A stretch of DNA of 17,644 nt from Desulfovibrio sp. (lineage in GTDB: Bacteria; Desulfobacterota; Desulfovibrionia; Desulfovibrionales; Desulfovibrionaceae), in NCBI GenBank assembly GCA_031281815.1, contig JAITEY010000208.1, positions 1-17,644 on the forward strand, read 5' to 3'. This document shows, in pieces, positions 7,972-15,315 of the stretch; position 1 is the first letter of the stretch; each line of letters begins with the position of its first letter. The position numbers and the translations under genes are program-made. The notes under the pieces are model-generated. The model was not told where the DNA came from, searched no databases, and worked only from the letters and a program-made list of their open reading frames with translations.

Positions 7972-8793
7972 TCAGTCGACGGCGCTTACGTTGCGCAGGG
8001 GGGCGCCGAGAGCTTCGCCGGCAGGCAGAGCACTGCGCAGTTGTTCCAGTTTTTCGGCCGCCGTCATGCAGTCCTGGGAGGCCGGCGAACGCGGCGCCAG
8101 TTCCATGAGCGGGCGCTGTTTGCGCACGGCTTCCGTCAGCCCCCTGTCTGCGCGTACTTCACAAAGAAAAGAGGGCGCGAAGCCGAGAAAGCGTTTGCAT
8201 ACGGCCGCCAGACGGTTGAAGGTTCGCTTCGCCTCTGCCTGGGATTCCGCCATATTCACGATGATATGGAAGTCCGTCACGTCGTAGCGGGCCGACAGCA
8301 CTTTCATAAGAGCGTAGCTGTCGGTAAGGGAGGTCGGCTCCGGGGTAATCACCACGAGGCGCAGGGTGGTCATGGATGCGAAATTCAGGACGGTGGGCGA
8401 GATGCCCGCCCCGATGTCCATGCAGACGAAATCGTATTCGGCGGCCAGGGGATTGAGCTTGTCCCGCAACATGCTGCGCGCCCCCGCGTCCAGATCCACG
8501 AAGTCCGCCATGCCGGAGTTGGCGGGCAGCAGATCCAGCCCCGGCCGGCCGCCGGCGCCGAAAGGAAGCAGAATGTCCGCCGGGTCCTGGTTGTTGATGA
8601 GTATGTCCTGCATATGCTTTTCCGGGGCGATGCCCAGGAGGACGTCCATGTTGGCCAACCCCATGTCGCAGTCTATAAGCAGCACCTTGCGGCCGCGCAG
8701 ATGCAGGCCGCAGCAGATGTTCAGGGCCAGATTGCTTTTGCCCACACCTCCTTTGCCGCTGAGTACGGCAAAGCTGACGGATTTTCTGTTCAT
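7972..8793 (-). CDS. MinD/FlhG-like (ParA-type) P-loop ATPase
   Basis: A 273-residue cytoplasmic ATPase of the MinD/ParA class, which position other proteins through an ATP-driven dimer cycle. The deviant Walker A motif is GKGGVGKS (13-20) with signature Lys14; switch I region LLIDCDMGLANMDVLLG (39-54); Walker B-like FVCMDIGAG (122-130) with Asp126; and ITPEPTSLTDSYALMKVL (149-166), a stretch typical of FlhG/FleN. Unlike classical FlhG it begins right at the ATPase core and lacks the N-terminal DQAxxLR-type segment that activates FlhF; no membrane-targeting C-terminal helix as in MinD is evident. There is no flhF or min gene nearby. It starts 6 bp after the diguanylate cyclase gene, so they are co-expressed; a link between c-di-GMP and placement of a surface structure is inference. 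Confidence 0.85.
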   Translation of the reverse strand: MNRKSVSFAVLSGKGGVGKSNLALNICCGLHLRGRKVLLIDCDMGLANMDVLLGIAPEKHMQDILINNQDPADILLPFGAGGRPGLDLLPANSGMADFVDLDAGARSMLRDKLNPLAAEYDFVCMDIGAGISPTVLNFASMTTLRLVVITPEPTSLTDSYALMKVLSARYDVTDFHIIVNMAESQAEAKRTFNRLAAVCKRFLGFAPSFLCEVRADRGLTEAVRKQRPLMELAPRSPASQDCMTAAEKLEQLRSALPAGEALGAPLRNVSAVD

Positions 8794-8799
8794 GGCAGT

Positions 8800-9666
8800 T
8801 TACTCCGCATCCATATCGGCGAACAGGAATTGTTTTTCGCCCGCATGGACCAGGCTTGTCCGATCCTTGTTCAGTTTTTCGCTTGAGGCCGCGGCGACGT
8901 TGTTTTTGCCGTTTTTCTTGACCTCATACATGGCTTTGTCCGCGCTTTCCAAGAGGCATGCGCTGTTTTTGCGCTCACGCTCGAGCAGGGCGAGGGTGGC
9001 GACCCCACCCGAGAAAGTCACGTTGAAGCTTTCGCCGCTGCATGCGAAGCGTTCTTTTTTGAGCACGGAGAGCAGGCGGTTGCCGAGCATGACTCCCGTC
9101 CAGACGGTTGTGGCGGGCAAAATGACGGCGAATTCCTCGCCGCCGATGCGCGCGGTGATGTCGTAGTGACGCATGGAGTTCTGCAGCAGTCTGGCCACAT
9201 CCTGCAGAACACGGTCGCCGCAGGCGTGGCCCCAGCGATCGTTGACCTGCTTGAAATTATCCAGGTCAAAAAGTATCAGGCTCAGTTCGGTGTGCGAGCG
9301 CAAGGCTCTGGAAACTTCTTCGTCGAGACGTCTGTTGAAGTACCCGCGGTTGCCGATGCCTGTGAGCGCATCGTGGTCGCGCTGAAAAGCGAGGCGCTGC
9401 TGCAGTTCGAGCATCTTTGCCACCGCCTCGGCCCGGTCGCACTGCAGGGGTACGGCCAGCCAGTCGTCCAGGCCGTAGGTGGACGCGTAACGCTCCCAGG
9501 CTTCAAGGGATATACCCTTAAGGACGCGCACAAGAGCTGTTGCCGCATTGTCCCGGGCAGACGCCTGCGACAATACGCTTTCGACCACGTTTTCCAGGTC
9601 GGCGAGCAGATTGCCGTATATGCCGTCTTCGGTCGGCAGCGGCGCGTCATTGAATTTTGTCGGCAT
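8800..9666 (-). CDS. GGDEF diguanylate cyclase with intact I-site
   Basis: A 288-residue soluble protein that should make c-di-GMP from two GTP. The N-terminal ~90 residues are helical and not a domain I recognise. The GGDEF domain starts near 95: HDALTGIGNR (98-107), metal-binding FDLDNFKQVND (133-143), the active site GGEEF (175-179), and ADKAMYEVKKNGKN (242-255). The inhibitory RxxD site is present (RHYD, 166-169) exactly five residues before GGEEF, so product inhibition is expected. The frame is open 24 codons further upstream, but the ATG at 9666 is preferred since it reduces the overlap with prfB to 20 bp. No strong ribosome binding site is seen, consistent with coupling to prfB translation. 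The MinD/FlhG-like gene follows after 6 bp. Confidence 0.9.
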   Translation of the reverse strand: MPTKFNDAPLPTEDGIYGNLLADLENVVESVLSQASARDNAATALVRVLKGISLEAWERYASTYGLDDWLAVPLQCDRAEAVAKMLELQQRLAFQRDHDALTGIGNRGYFNRRLDEEVSRALRSHTELSLILFDLDNFKQVNDRWGHACGDRVLQDVARLLQNSMRHYDITARIGGEEFAVILPATTVWTGVMLGNRLLSVLKKERFACSGESFNVTFSGGVATLALLERERKNSACLLESADKAMYEVKKNGKNNVAAASSEKLNKDRTSLVHAGEKQFLFADMDAE

Positions 9667-10763
9667 GGCGAAATAATAGCAGAGAACGTATGAGGTTGTC
9701 GAGGTTGCCGTCGAGCACCGCGTCCACATCCGTTTCATCGGCGCCGGTCCTGTGATCTTTGACGAGACGGTACGGCTGTATGGTGTAGGTGCGGATCTGG
9801 CTGCCGAAGTTTATGGCGTCCTTGTCCCGGTAGCGGCTTTTTTTCTCTTCCTCCGCCTTGCGCAGTTCGCGTTCGTAGAGGCGGGCCCGGAGTACGGACA
9901 TGGCCGCGTCCTTGTTGCTGTGCTGGGATTTTTCGTTCTGGCACTGGACGACGATGCCTGTAGGCAGGTGGGTGATGCGCACGGCGGATTCGGTCTTGTT
10001 CACATGTTGCCCGCCCGACCCGCCGGCCCGGAAAACGTCGACGCGCAGGTCGCTTTCGTCGATGTTGACGGCAATGTTCCGTCCCGCGTCCGGCAGGACA
10101 TCCACGGAGGCGAAGGAGGTATGCCGTCGTCCCGAGGCGTCGAAGGGCGAGATGCGGATAAGGCGGTGAATGCCGTTTTCGCCTTTGAGCAAACCGTAAG
10201 CATTGGGACCGGTTATGCGCAGGCAGGCGCTTTTGATGCCTGCCTCGTCGCCGGACTGGAAATCCAGATATTCGCAGGCGCAGTCGTGCCTGTCCGCCCA
10301 GCGTTGGTACATGCGCAGCAACATGGCGGCCCAGTCCTGGGCTTCAGTGCCGCCCGCGCCGGGGTGCAGACAGAGAACGGCGGGCAGCGCATCCTCCGCG
10401 TCGGCAAGGAGCATGGCCGTTTCCGTCTGTTCCAGGAGGGCGCGCAGGTGTTCCAGAGATTGCGCCAGGCTTTCCAGCGCCTCTTCGCAGCCTTCTTCTC
10501 CTGCCAGGGCAAGCCAGTCCTCTACGTCGCTCCTGGCTTCCTGCAGCAGCGCAAAGCGGTTCTGTTCGTTTTCCAGGCGGCTTTTTTCCCGTAGGACAGG
10601 GGTAAGCAGTTCCGGCTTGTCCCAGGCAGCGGGCGCGGCCAGTTGTTTTTCCATTTCCGTGAGCCGGGCGTTGACGTCGTCGGGGTCAAAGACGCCCCCG
10701 TAAACCGTCGAATTGTTCGAAAAGAGGGTCAGCGGAGGATTTGAGTTCGGGAAACGTATACAT
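9647..10763 (-). CDS. prfB: Peptide chain release factor 2, with +1 programmed frameshift
   Basis: RF2 recognises UGA and UAA stops and triggers peptide release. The main part (after the shift) has the RF2 SPF tripeptide in ISPFDASGRRH and the catalytic GGQ in RAGGSGGQHVNK. The coding sequence is in two frames: 25 codons from ATG 10763 to CTT at 10689-10691 (starting MYTFPEL, ending LRGRL), then an in-frame TGA at 10686-10688; skipping T10688 continues at GAC 10685-10687 for 346 codons to the stop at 9647. Total about 371 residues, as usual for RF2. The ATG at 10763 has AGGTGA a few bases upstream. The post-shift frame stays open to 11191 by chance, but that part has no RF2 similarity and runs into lnt. 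lnt lies upstream, the diguanylate cyclase gene overlaps the end by 20 bp. Confidence 0.95.
10685..10700 (-). promoter_or_regulatory. prfB +1 programmed frameshift site (CTTTGAC with upstream GGGGG)
   Basis: On the - strand CGG GGG CGT is followed by CTT TGA C. The slippery CTT, the in-frame TGA with a poor C context, and the Shine-Dalgarno-like G run just upstream are the three elements of the known RF2 autoregulatory frameshift. When RF2 is scarce the ribosome pauses at UGA and shifts +1; when abundant, it terminates. The peptide ending Leu-Arg-Gly-Arg-Leu matches the E. coli Leu-Arg-Gly-Tyr-Leu. Confidence 0.95.
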
Positions 10764-10872
10764 GCGCTCACCTGTTTGTCGTTATGCGGCTTGACGGCCC
10801 CGGTTGCTGCTGCGGCTGCCTGGGGCGGGGACGCGGCCGCGCCCGGCCCCGCGCGCCGGTTCCGGAAAAAGA

Positions 10873-12888
10873 TTACGGCCGTTGCGCGCCGACTGTCCGC
10901 ATGCGCCGCAGAACGCCGAGCACGAGGGCCGTTGCCGCCGTGACCCCGAGGAACAGTTCCGGCAGGGGGTGCAGGCGGTGGTACAGGGTCCGTGCAGTGA
11001 CGGCGGCGACTTCGTCCGTCAGGCAACCTTCCGTAAAAAGTCCTTCCAGTCGGGCTGCCGTCCTCCCGCGGGCGTCGAATACCGCGCTTATGCCGGTGTT
11101 CGTGGCGCGAATCAACGGTCTTGCCTGCTCTACGGCGCGCACCGCGGAATGGGCCAAATGCTGCAGGGGGGCGGAACTTTTTCTGAACCAAGCGTCGTTG
11201 CTGACGTTCAGCAGGATGCCCGCGCCCTGTTTTACCTGTTCCTGAGCCGAATAGGGAAAGACGGCTTCATAACAGATCAGCGGCCCGAGGGAAAGGGGGG
11301 AGGGACCGTCCAAAATCAGGGGCCGGGCGGCGGCGCCGGGCGAGAAATTCATACCCTGCAGCAGCCCGCGCAGGAAAGGGATATCGTCGACAAGGGGTAT
11401 GTATTCGCCGAAGGGCACAAGGTGCATCTTGTCGTAGCGTCCCGCGATCCTCCCTTGGGGAGAAAGCAGAAAGAGCGTATTGTGCAGGCGCGCCCCGCCT
11501 TGCTCGTCCGTGTCCGCCGCTATGCTGCCGAAGCCCAGGTACACGGCGTGCCGGGCGGCAAAGCGGCGCAACGGCTCATCCAGTTCCGGTCGTCGGGAAA
11601 AATAGAAGGGCACGGCGGTTTCCGGCCAGACGACAAAGCGCGCGGGGAGCGCGTTTTCCTCCGTCCGTCGCCCGGCATCTTCGACAAGGGGCTTTTTCGA
11701 CTGACGCCCGGCAATTTCGGCACGGGCCTGTTCCGACTGCCGCGCGGCATCTTCGGCAAGGGCCTGTTCCGACAGCCGAATATAGTGCTCGACGGTTGCC
11801 TGCTGAAATTCCCTGTCCCATTTTCGGGACTGGTCGATGTTGCCCTGCACGGCAATGAAGCGCAGACGTGCCTGCGTGCCGCCGCCTCCCCTGTCGCGTG
11901 CATCGGGGATGAGGCGCAACGCGCCGCAGACAAAGAGAGCGGCGGGAATCAGCAGCGCCGCGCCGATCAGGGCGGCGCGTACCGGCACATCCGCGCGGAC
12001 CGGGGCGGCGCGCTCACGGCCTGCATAGGGAGGCGTCGAGCCGCTGTTTACCCCGACTGCCGCCCGAATATTTCGGCCGGAGAGACCGGGAGGCATCGGG
12101 CTTGCGCCCGGTGCGTTCGGTGAGGAAAGACGTGAGGTGTGCTCCTCCGGAAGCGTTCCCAAAGCGGACGCGCACAGACAGGCCGCAGCCGCATAAGCCG
12201 CGCTCAGCGCATAGCCGCCCGCATAGGCCGCGCCCTGCAGCATGACGGGGAAAAAACCGAAAGCCGAACTCAGGGTCAGCCAGGGAAAACCGCTGAAGAG
12301 CACGCTGTTCAACACTTCAAAGCCGCCGTAGGCAAGACCGCTCAACAGGGGGGGGGCGGCACTGCGCAAGAGGCGTCCCGGTCCCGGAGCACGGTCCGTA
12401 ACGGCGAAAACGCGGATGAAGGTCCTGGCCGCAAAGGCCGCGAGGGCGGCGTAACAGGCCAGGAAGGCGTAAAGGGCAAGCAGCAGAGGCAGGACAAGGG
12501 GCGGGGCCATGCCCGCCACGTCCAGCATGGGCCAAGCCAGCCAGTACAGGCATGCCGCATTGGTCAGGAAACCCAGAAGCCAGCCGTACGCCGCCGCTTC
12601 GCCGTCTGAAACGGCATGGGCGGCGATCAGGTACAGGCAGAAGGGGTGGAGCAGGGCCGTGAAGGGCAGATGCAGGACGGCGTTCGGCAGTCCGAAAAAA
12701 AAGCCCGCCGCCCCGGCGGCGCAAAGCAGAACGAGCCTGGGCGCAACCCGGAGCGGGAGGGCCGGCCTTGTAAGAGGAGTTGTGCCCCCGTCGGGACCTG
12801 ATTTGCGTCCGGACTTTGCCCGGAGCGACGGAGCAGGGAAGCCGGGCAAGGTGCCTCGCCTGCGGTCGGGGGACATCATCTTTCTCAT
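10873..12888 (-). CDS. lnt: Apolipoprotein N-acyltransferase, enlarged by insertions
   Basis: Transfers an acyl chain from phospholipid to the N-terminal diacylglyceryl-cysteine of lipoproteins in the inner membrane. The N-terminal half has several membrane helices (from about residue 50 to 240, plus about 303-325 and a last one at 643-660). The nitrilase-like domain carries the catalytic triad Glu423 (VVWPETAVPF), Lys487 (GRYDKMHLVPFGEY) and Cys539 (LICYEAVFP). At 671 residues it is well above the usual ~510. The excess lies in a charged/Pro-Gly tail at the start (about 1-45), a hydrophilic loop (about 244-302) and a repeated insertion (about 372-412) just before the WPE motif. The ATG at 12888 has no clear ribosome binding site; ATGs at 12879 and 12876 are alternatives. 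It follows corC, a pairing common in proteobacteria, after a 163-bp gap, and precedes prfB. Confidence 0.93.
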   Translation of the reverse strand: MRKMMSPDRRRGTLPGFPAPSLRAKSGRKSGPDGGTTPLTRPALPLRVAPRLVLLCAAGAAGFFFGLPNAVLHLPFTALLHPFCLYLIAAHAVSDGEAAAYGWLLGFLTNAACLYWLAWPMLDVAGMAPPLVLPLLLALYAFLACYAALAAFAARTFIRVFAVTDRAPGPGRLLRSAAPPLLSGLAYGGFEVLNSVLFSGFPWLTLSSAFGFFPVMLQGAAYAGGYALSAAYAAAACLCASALGTLPEEHTSRLSSPNAPGASPMPPGLSGRNIRAAVGVNSGSTPPYAGRERAAPVRADVPVRAALIGAALLIPAALFVCGALRLIPDARDRGGGGTQARLRFIAVQGNIDQSRKWDREFQQATVEHYIRLSEQALAEDAARQSEQARAEIAGRQSKKPLVEDAGRRTEENALPARFVVWPETAVPFYFSRRPELDEPLRRFAARHAVYLGFGSIAADTDEQGGARLHNTLFLLSPQGRIAGRYDKMHLVPFGEYIPLVDDIPFLRGLLQGMNFSPGAAARPLILDGPSPLSLGPLICYEAVFPYSAQEQVKQGAGILLNVSNDAWFRKSSAPLQHLAHSAVRAVEQARPLIRATNTGISAVFDARGRTAARLEGLFTEGCLTDEVAAVTARTLYHRLHPLPELFLGVTAATALVLGVLRRMRTVGAQRP
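11669..11776 (-). repeat. Three 36-bp tandem units inside lnt
   Basis: Three consecutive 36-bp units at 11669-11704, 11705-11740 and 11741-11776. Units 2 and 3 differ at only a few bases. They encode 12-residue repeats (SEQALAEDAARQ, SEQARAEIAGRQ, SKKPLVEDAGRR) lying between the first strand of the nitrilase domain and the WPE motif. Because the unit is a multiple of three, copy-number change would keep the frame. Confidence 0.9.
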
Positions 12889-12946
12889 CGTTCAGGAGCC
12901 GGTGGTCATAAGGCGCCCCGTCCGCGCTCCGGGGACACGGGAGCGG

Positions 12947-13055
12947 GACGCAACGGCTTACGCATACCGGCGCCGCTGTGCAGCTTGGGCCGCAAGCAAA
13001 CTCGACGACTACGAAAAAGACGCAACGGCTTACGCATACCGGCGTCGCTGTTCAG
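12947..13055. repeat. 37-bp direct repeat pair between lnt and corC
   Basis: Two copies at 12947-12983 and 13019-13055 share 35 of 37 bases and begin 72 bp apart, separated by a 35-bp unrelated stretch. Copy 2 overlaps the corC stop codon by a few bases. Both copies can form a hairpin (5-bp outer stem, 2-nt bulge, CGG/CCG inner stem, 10-nt loop). No further copy was seen in the window. Confidence 0.9.
13014..13046 (-). terminator. Terminator-like hairpin just after corC
   Basis: Read on the - strand, GACGC pairs with GCGTC (13042-13046 with 13019-13023), with an inner CGG/CCG stem and a TT bulge, and TTTTT (13014-13018) follows at once. It starts 5 bp past the corC stop codon. It would stop or attenuate transcription from corC into lnt. 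The stem is only 5+3 bp, so strength is uncertain. Confidence 0.5.
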
Positions 13056-13945
13056 TCCCGTTTTTCCGCCGGGCCTTCGGCTCCGGCCTTGCTCGTTGCG
13101 GCATCGGTCGCGCCGCTCCCGGGGAATACCAGACGCACAGAGTTGATGTGCTTGGGGTCGGAGTCGATAACGGTAAACACGGCGCCGCCGGCGGCGTCCG
13201 GCGCGAAGCTCTCGCCGGGCAGGGGCACGCGTCCGGCAAGATGCGTAAGGTAACCGCCTATGGTGTCCACTTCGTCGGATTCCAGGGCGAGGTGCAGGCT
13301 TTCGTTCAGGTCGTCCAGACCGGCGCGTCCGTTGATCAGGTAGCTGCCGTCGTCCTGCAGGCTGATTTCCTCTTCGCGCGGTGCGTCGTGTTCGTCCTCA
13401 ATATCGCCCACGATCTGTTCCAGCACGTCTTCTATGGTGACCAAGCCGGCCGTGCCGCCGTATTCATCCAGAATAACGGCCAGATGGTTTTTACGGCTGC
13501 GGAATTCGTGCAGAAGGTCCAGGACATTTTTGCTTTCGGGCACGAAAAAAGGTTCGCGCATGATTTCCGACAGCGTCCGCGCGTGTTTGTCCGGGTCCGG
13601 CAGATACTGAAGCAGGTCCTTGGCATGCACAATGCCGACGATATTGTCGCGGTTTTCGGAAAATACGGGGATGCGGGAATGGCCGGTGGAAACAATGAGT
13701 TCAGCCATGGTTCTGATGGTTTCGTTGTGCGGGAGACAGGCGATGTCCGTGCGCGGAGTCATGATGTCCCTGACCTGCAACTCGTCAAGAGTCAGAACGC
13801 TGAGGAGCATGCTCCTCTCTTCGGTGTCCAGTTCTCCTTCCTCGCCCGCCTCCAAAATGGCCTGTTCCACCGTGTCGGCGTGACGTCCGCGGAACCATCC
13901 GCTTATTGTACGCCATATACTGTGACTGTCTGAGCCGTCGTCCAA
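13052..13945 (-). CDS. corC: CorC/HlyC-family CBS-domain protein
   Basis: A 297-residue cytosolic protein of the CorC/YbeX family, associated with magnesium/cobalt efflux and found next to lnt in many proteobacteria. Order of parts: an N-terminal linker with VRDIMTPRTDI (57-67) opening the first CBS motif, a second CBS motif (about 127-182) ending in DEYGGTAGLVTIEDVLEQIV (160-179) and GDIEDEHD, and a C-terminal CorC_HlyC transporter-associated domain (about 198-275) with DTIGGYL and GRVPLPGE. The start is TTG at 13945, preferred because GGGAGG lies a few bases upstream and the N-terminal linker matches the family; the next in-frame ATG would remove it. No membrane helix is present, as in the short, soluble CorC type. 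A terminator-like hairpin follows its stop. Confidence 0.92.
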   Translation of the reverse strand: MDDGSDSHSIWRTISGWFRGRHADTVEQAILEAGEEGELDTEERSMLLSVLTLDELQVRDIMTPRTDIACLPHNETIRTMAELIVSTGHSRIPVFSENRDNIVGIVHAKDLLQYLPDPDKHARTLSEIMREPFFVPESKNVLDLLHEFRSRKNHLAVILDEYGGTAGLVTIEDVLEQIVGDIEDEHDAPREEEISLQDDGSYLINGRAGLDDLNESLHLALESDEVDTIGGYLTHLAGRVPLPGESFAPDAAGGAVFTVIDSDPKHINSVRLVFPGSGATDAATSKAGAEGPAEKRD

Positions 13946-13995
13946 ATGTCCCTCCCTGGCTTGCCCGGGTTTGCGCGCCGGCGGTCCTGTCGGCG

Positions 13996-15024
13996 TCAGA
14001 TCGGGTGATCTCTGAAGAGTTCAATATGCCTGCGCATGATCCATTTACCGAGCGGTTCAATGTCGCTGGCAAGGGAGACGCGCAGCCATTCAAGGCTGCC
14101 CGGTTCTCCCGGTATGGCCTGTTCGCGCGGTCTGGCCCAGGCCAGGCATTGCAGGCCCAGATTGGTCATCCGCGAGGCATGGTCCACCCATACGCTCTGG
14201 ATGCGGCAGTGCAGCCACAGGCGCAAACGTTTGCCGCTTTCCGGATCCAGAAGATCCACCATAAAGATAAGCTGCTCAATGGCGTTGAACTGCAGGTGCC
14301 GTTCGCTCATGATGCTGTACGACAGTCCGAGACGCGCGCCGCCCGCCGAGAGGTCCACTATCACGAACTGTTCGGCGATGCCGGGAAGATACAGCAGGCA
14401 GGGGGAAGGCCACAGGGAAATATCGTGGAGCCTGTCCGGCATGGGCATGCTTTCGTTGTGCCAGATTGCGCTGCCCAAAAGGCAGGAGGGAGGGGGGGCT
14501 ATGCGCAGAAAAGCACGTTTTTGTTTGTTTTCAAGGGAGTGCGGCAACGGCAGGGAGATGTAGCAGATGCCGGGGGGCTGCTGTCTGATGCCGGCAATGG
14601 CGGAGGAAAAAGTGTAAAAAATAACTTCCTTGTTCACCTTGATGCGGAAAAAGACAGCAAGATCGCGGCCGATCCATTTATCGGACAGGCTTTTCAGTCC
14701 GTTCAACTCCAGTGAAATCGCGGAGGCCCCGAGATGGTCGGGGGCGCAGCTCAGGGTCGGCCTGCGTTGTCCGCCTGCCGTTTTGACCTGCACCTCAAAT
14801 GTCGCGCGCTGGTCGAAGGCTGTGTTCAGAATGCTGCGTATCGTCTTTTCATCGACGATGTTCCCGCCCGGGTAGCGCCGGGTGCGGTAGGTCACCACCA
14901 GCTTGATGACGAAAACGACAAGAACGACCAGAACGGAGATGCCGACGGTCAACAACCATATTCGGATACCCTCCGGGTTCAGCGGGGGGAGAGAAAAAAA
15001 TTGTTGTATGTCCGTCAGGGTCAT
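13996..15024 (-). CDS. Membrane-anchored PilZ-domain c-di-GMP receptor
   Basis: A 342-residue protein with one membrane helix at about 22-46, followed by a cytoplasmic part. Residues 60-160 look like a YcgR-N/PilZN-type beta domain, and the PilZ domain begins near 167. Both c-di-GMP contact motifs are complete: RAFLR (170-174, RxxxR) and DLSAGG (224-229, DxSxxG). A 50-residue stretch between them is longer than in minimal PilZ domains. C-di-GMP binding is thus predicted; the output is unknown. It lies 50 bp upstream of corC in the same direction, and the diguanylate cyclase gene is four genes downstream, so its ligand may be made by a product of the same transcript (inference). Only a weak GGA precedes the ATG. 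No flagellar or pilus gene is adjacent. Confidence 0.88.
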   Translation of the reverse strand: MTLTDIQQFFSLPPLNPEGIRIWLLTVGISVLVVLVVFVIKLVVTYRTRRYPGGNIVDEKTIRSILNTAFDQRATFEVQVKTAGGQRRPTLSCAPDHLGASAISLELNGLKSLSDKWIGRDLAVFFRIKVNKEVIFYTFSSAIAGIRQQPPGICYISLPLPHSLENKQKRAFLRIAPPPSCLLGSAIWHNESMPMPDRLHDISLWPSPCLLYLPGIAEQFVIVDLSAGGARLGLSYSIMSERHLQFNAIEQLIFMVDLLDPESGKRLRLWLHCRIQSVWVDHASRMTNLGLQCLAWARPREQAIPGEPGSLEWLRVSLASDIEPLGKWIMRRHIELFRDHPI

Positions 15025-15092
15025 CTGTACATCCGGAACTGCCGTAGTACCGTGTAACGTATAAATTTTCGAGCCGGCTCCTATTGAGGGAT

Positions 15093-15115
15093 GCAGGGGG
15101 AATCATTCCCCCTGC
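15093..15115. repeat. Perfect inverted repeat, 10-bp arms with 3-nt loop
   Basis: GCAGGGGGAA (15093-15102) and TTCCCCCTGC (15106-15115) are exact complements around TCA. Neither side has an immediate T run, so it is not a classical intrinsic terminator. It lies about 70 bp upstream of the PilZ gene start. Confidence 0.9.
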
Positions 15116-15157
15116 CGGGTCCGGGGCGGAGCCTTGGCCGCCGGAGGCATAAAAAAA
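15111..15157. repeat. Hairpin repeat, copy 1 (GGCCGCCGGAGGC type)
   Basis: CCGGGGC (15121-15127) and GCCTTGG (15131-15137) pair around GGA, with two G-U pairs in a + strand RNA, followed by CCGCCGGAGGC and a run of seven A (15151-15157). I recall similar stretches dispersed between genes in Desulfovibrio-like and other gut genomes, but cannot check it here. Confidence 0.5.
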
Positions 15158-15231
15158 GGTGTTACACGGACGTAGATCCTGGAAGTTTCGTCCGGCGCGG
15201 CAATCCTTATCCGGCAGGCCGCCGGCGGCGC

Positions 15232-15256
15232 GGTTTGAGGCGGAGCCCCAGGCAAC
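15232..15256. repeat. Hairpin repeat, copy 2 (degenerate)
   Basis: TTGAGGC, GGA, then GCCCCAG repeats the plan of the hairpin about 110 bp to the left, with the same GGA loop and one mismatch in the 7-bp stem. A GCCGCCGGCGGC stretch lies just before it. It looks like a decayed relative of copy 1 in the same orientation. Confidence 0.4.
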
Positions 15257-15315
15257 AGGCCCGCGTTCCTTCAGTGTAGCGTTCCGGCCTGTAAAATACA
15301 ATGATAAATTTGCGG

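Larger units (their letters stand above)
15025..15315. other. Repeat-rich intergenic region between the M20 and PilZ genes
   Basis: This 291-bp gap contains no credible gene. It holds a perfect 10-bp palindrome, two hairpins of one repeat type, and a 7-bp inverted repeat (15255-15261 with 15286-15292) just downstream of the M20 gene on the - strand that lacks a T run. The PilZ-operon promoter should be at its low-coordinate end, where only a weak TTATAC-like -10 is seen. Confidence 0.6.

Noticed and set aside
10764..11191. N-terminal extension of RF2
   Set aside because: It overlaps lnt, is Arg/Pro-rich without family similarity, and is explained by the frameshift site.
12947..13055. Mini CRISPR array (37-bp repeats, 35-bp spacer)
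   Set aside because: Only two copies, one overlapping the corC stop codon; no cas gene nearby; the sequence forms a terminator-like hairpin.
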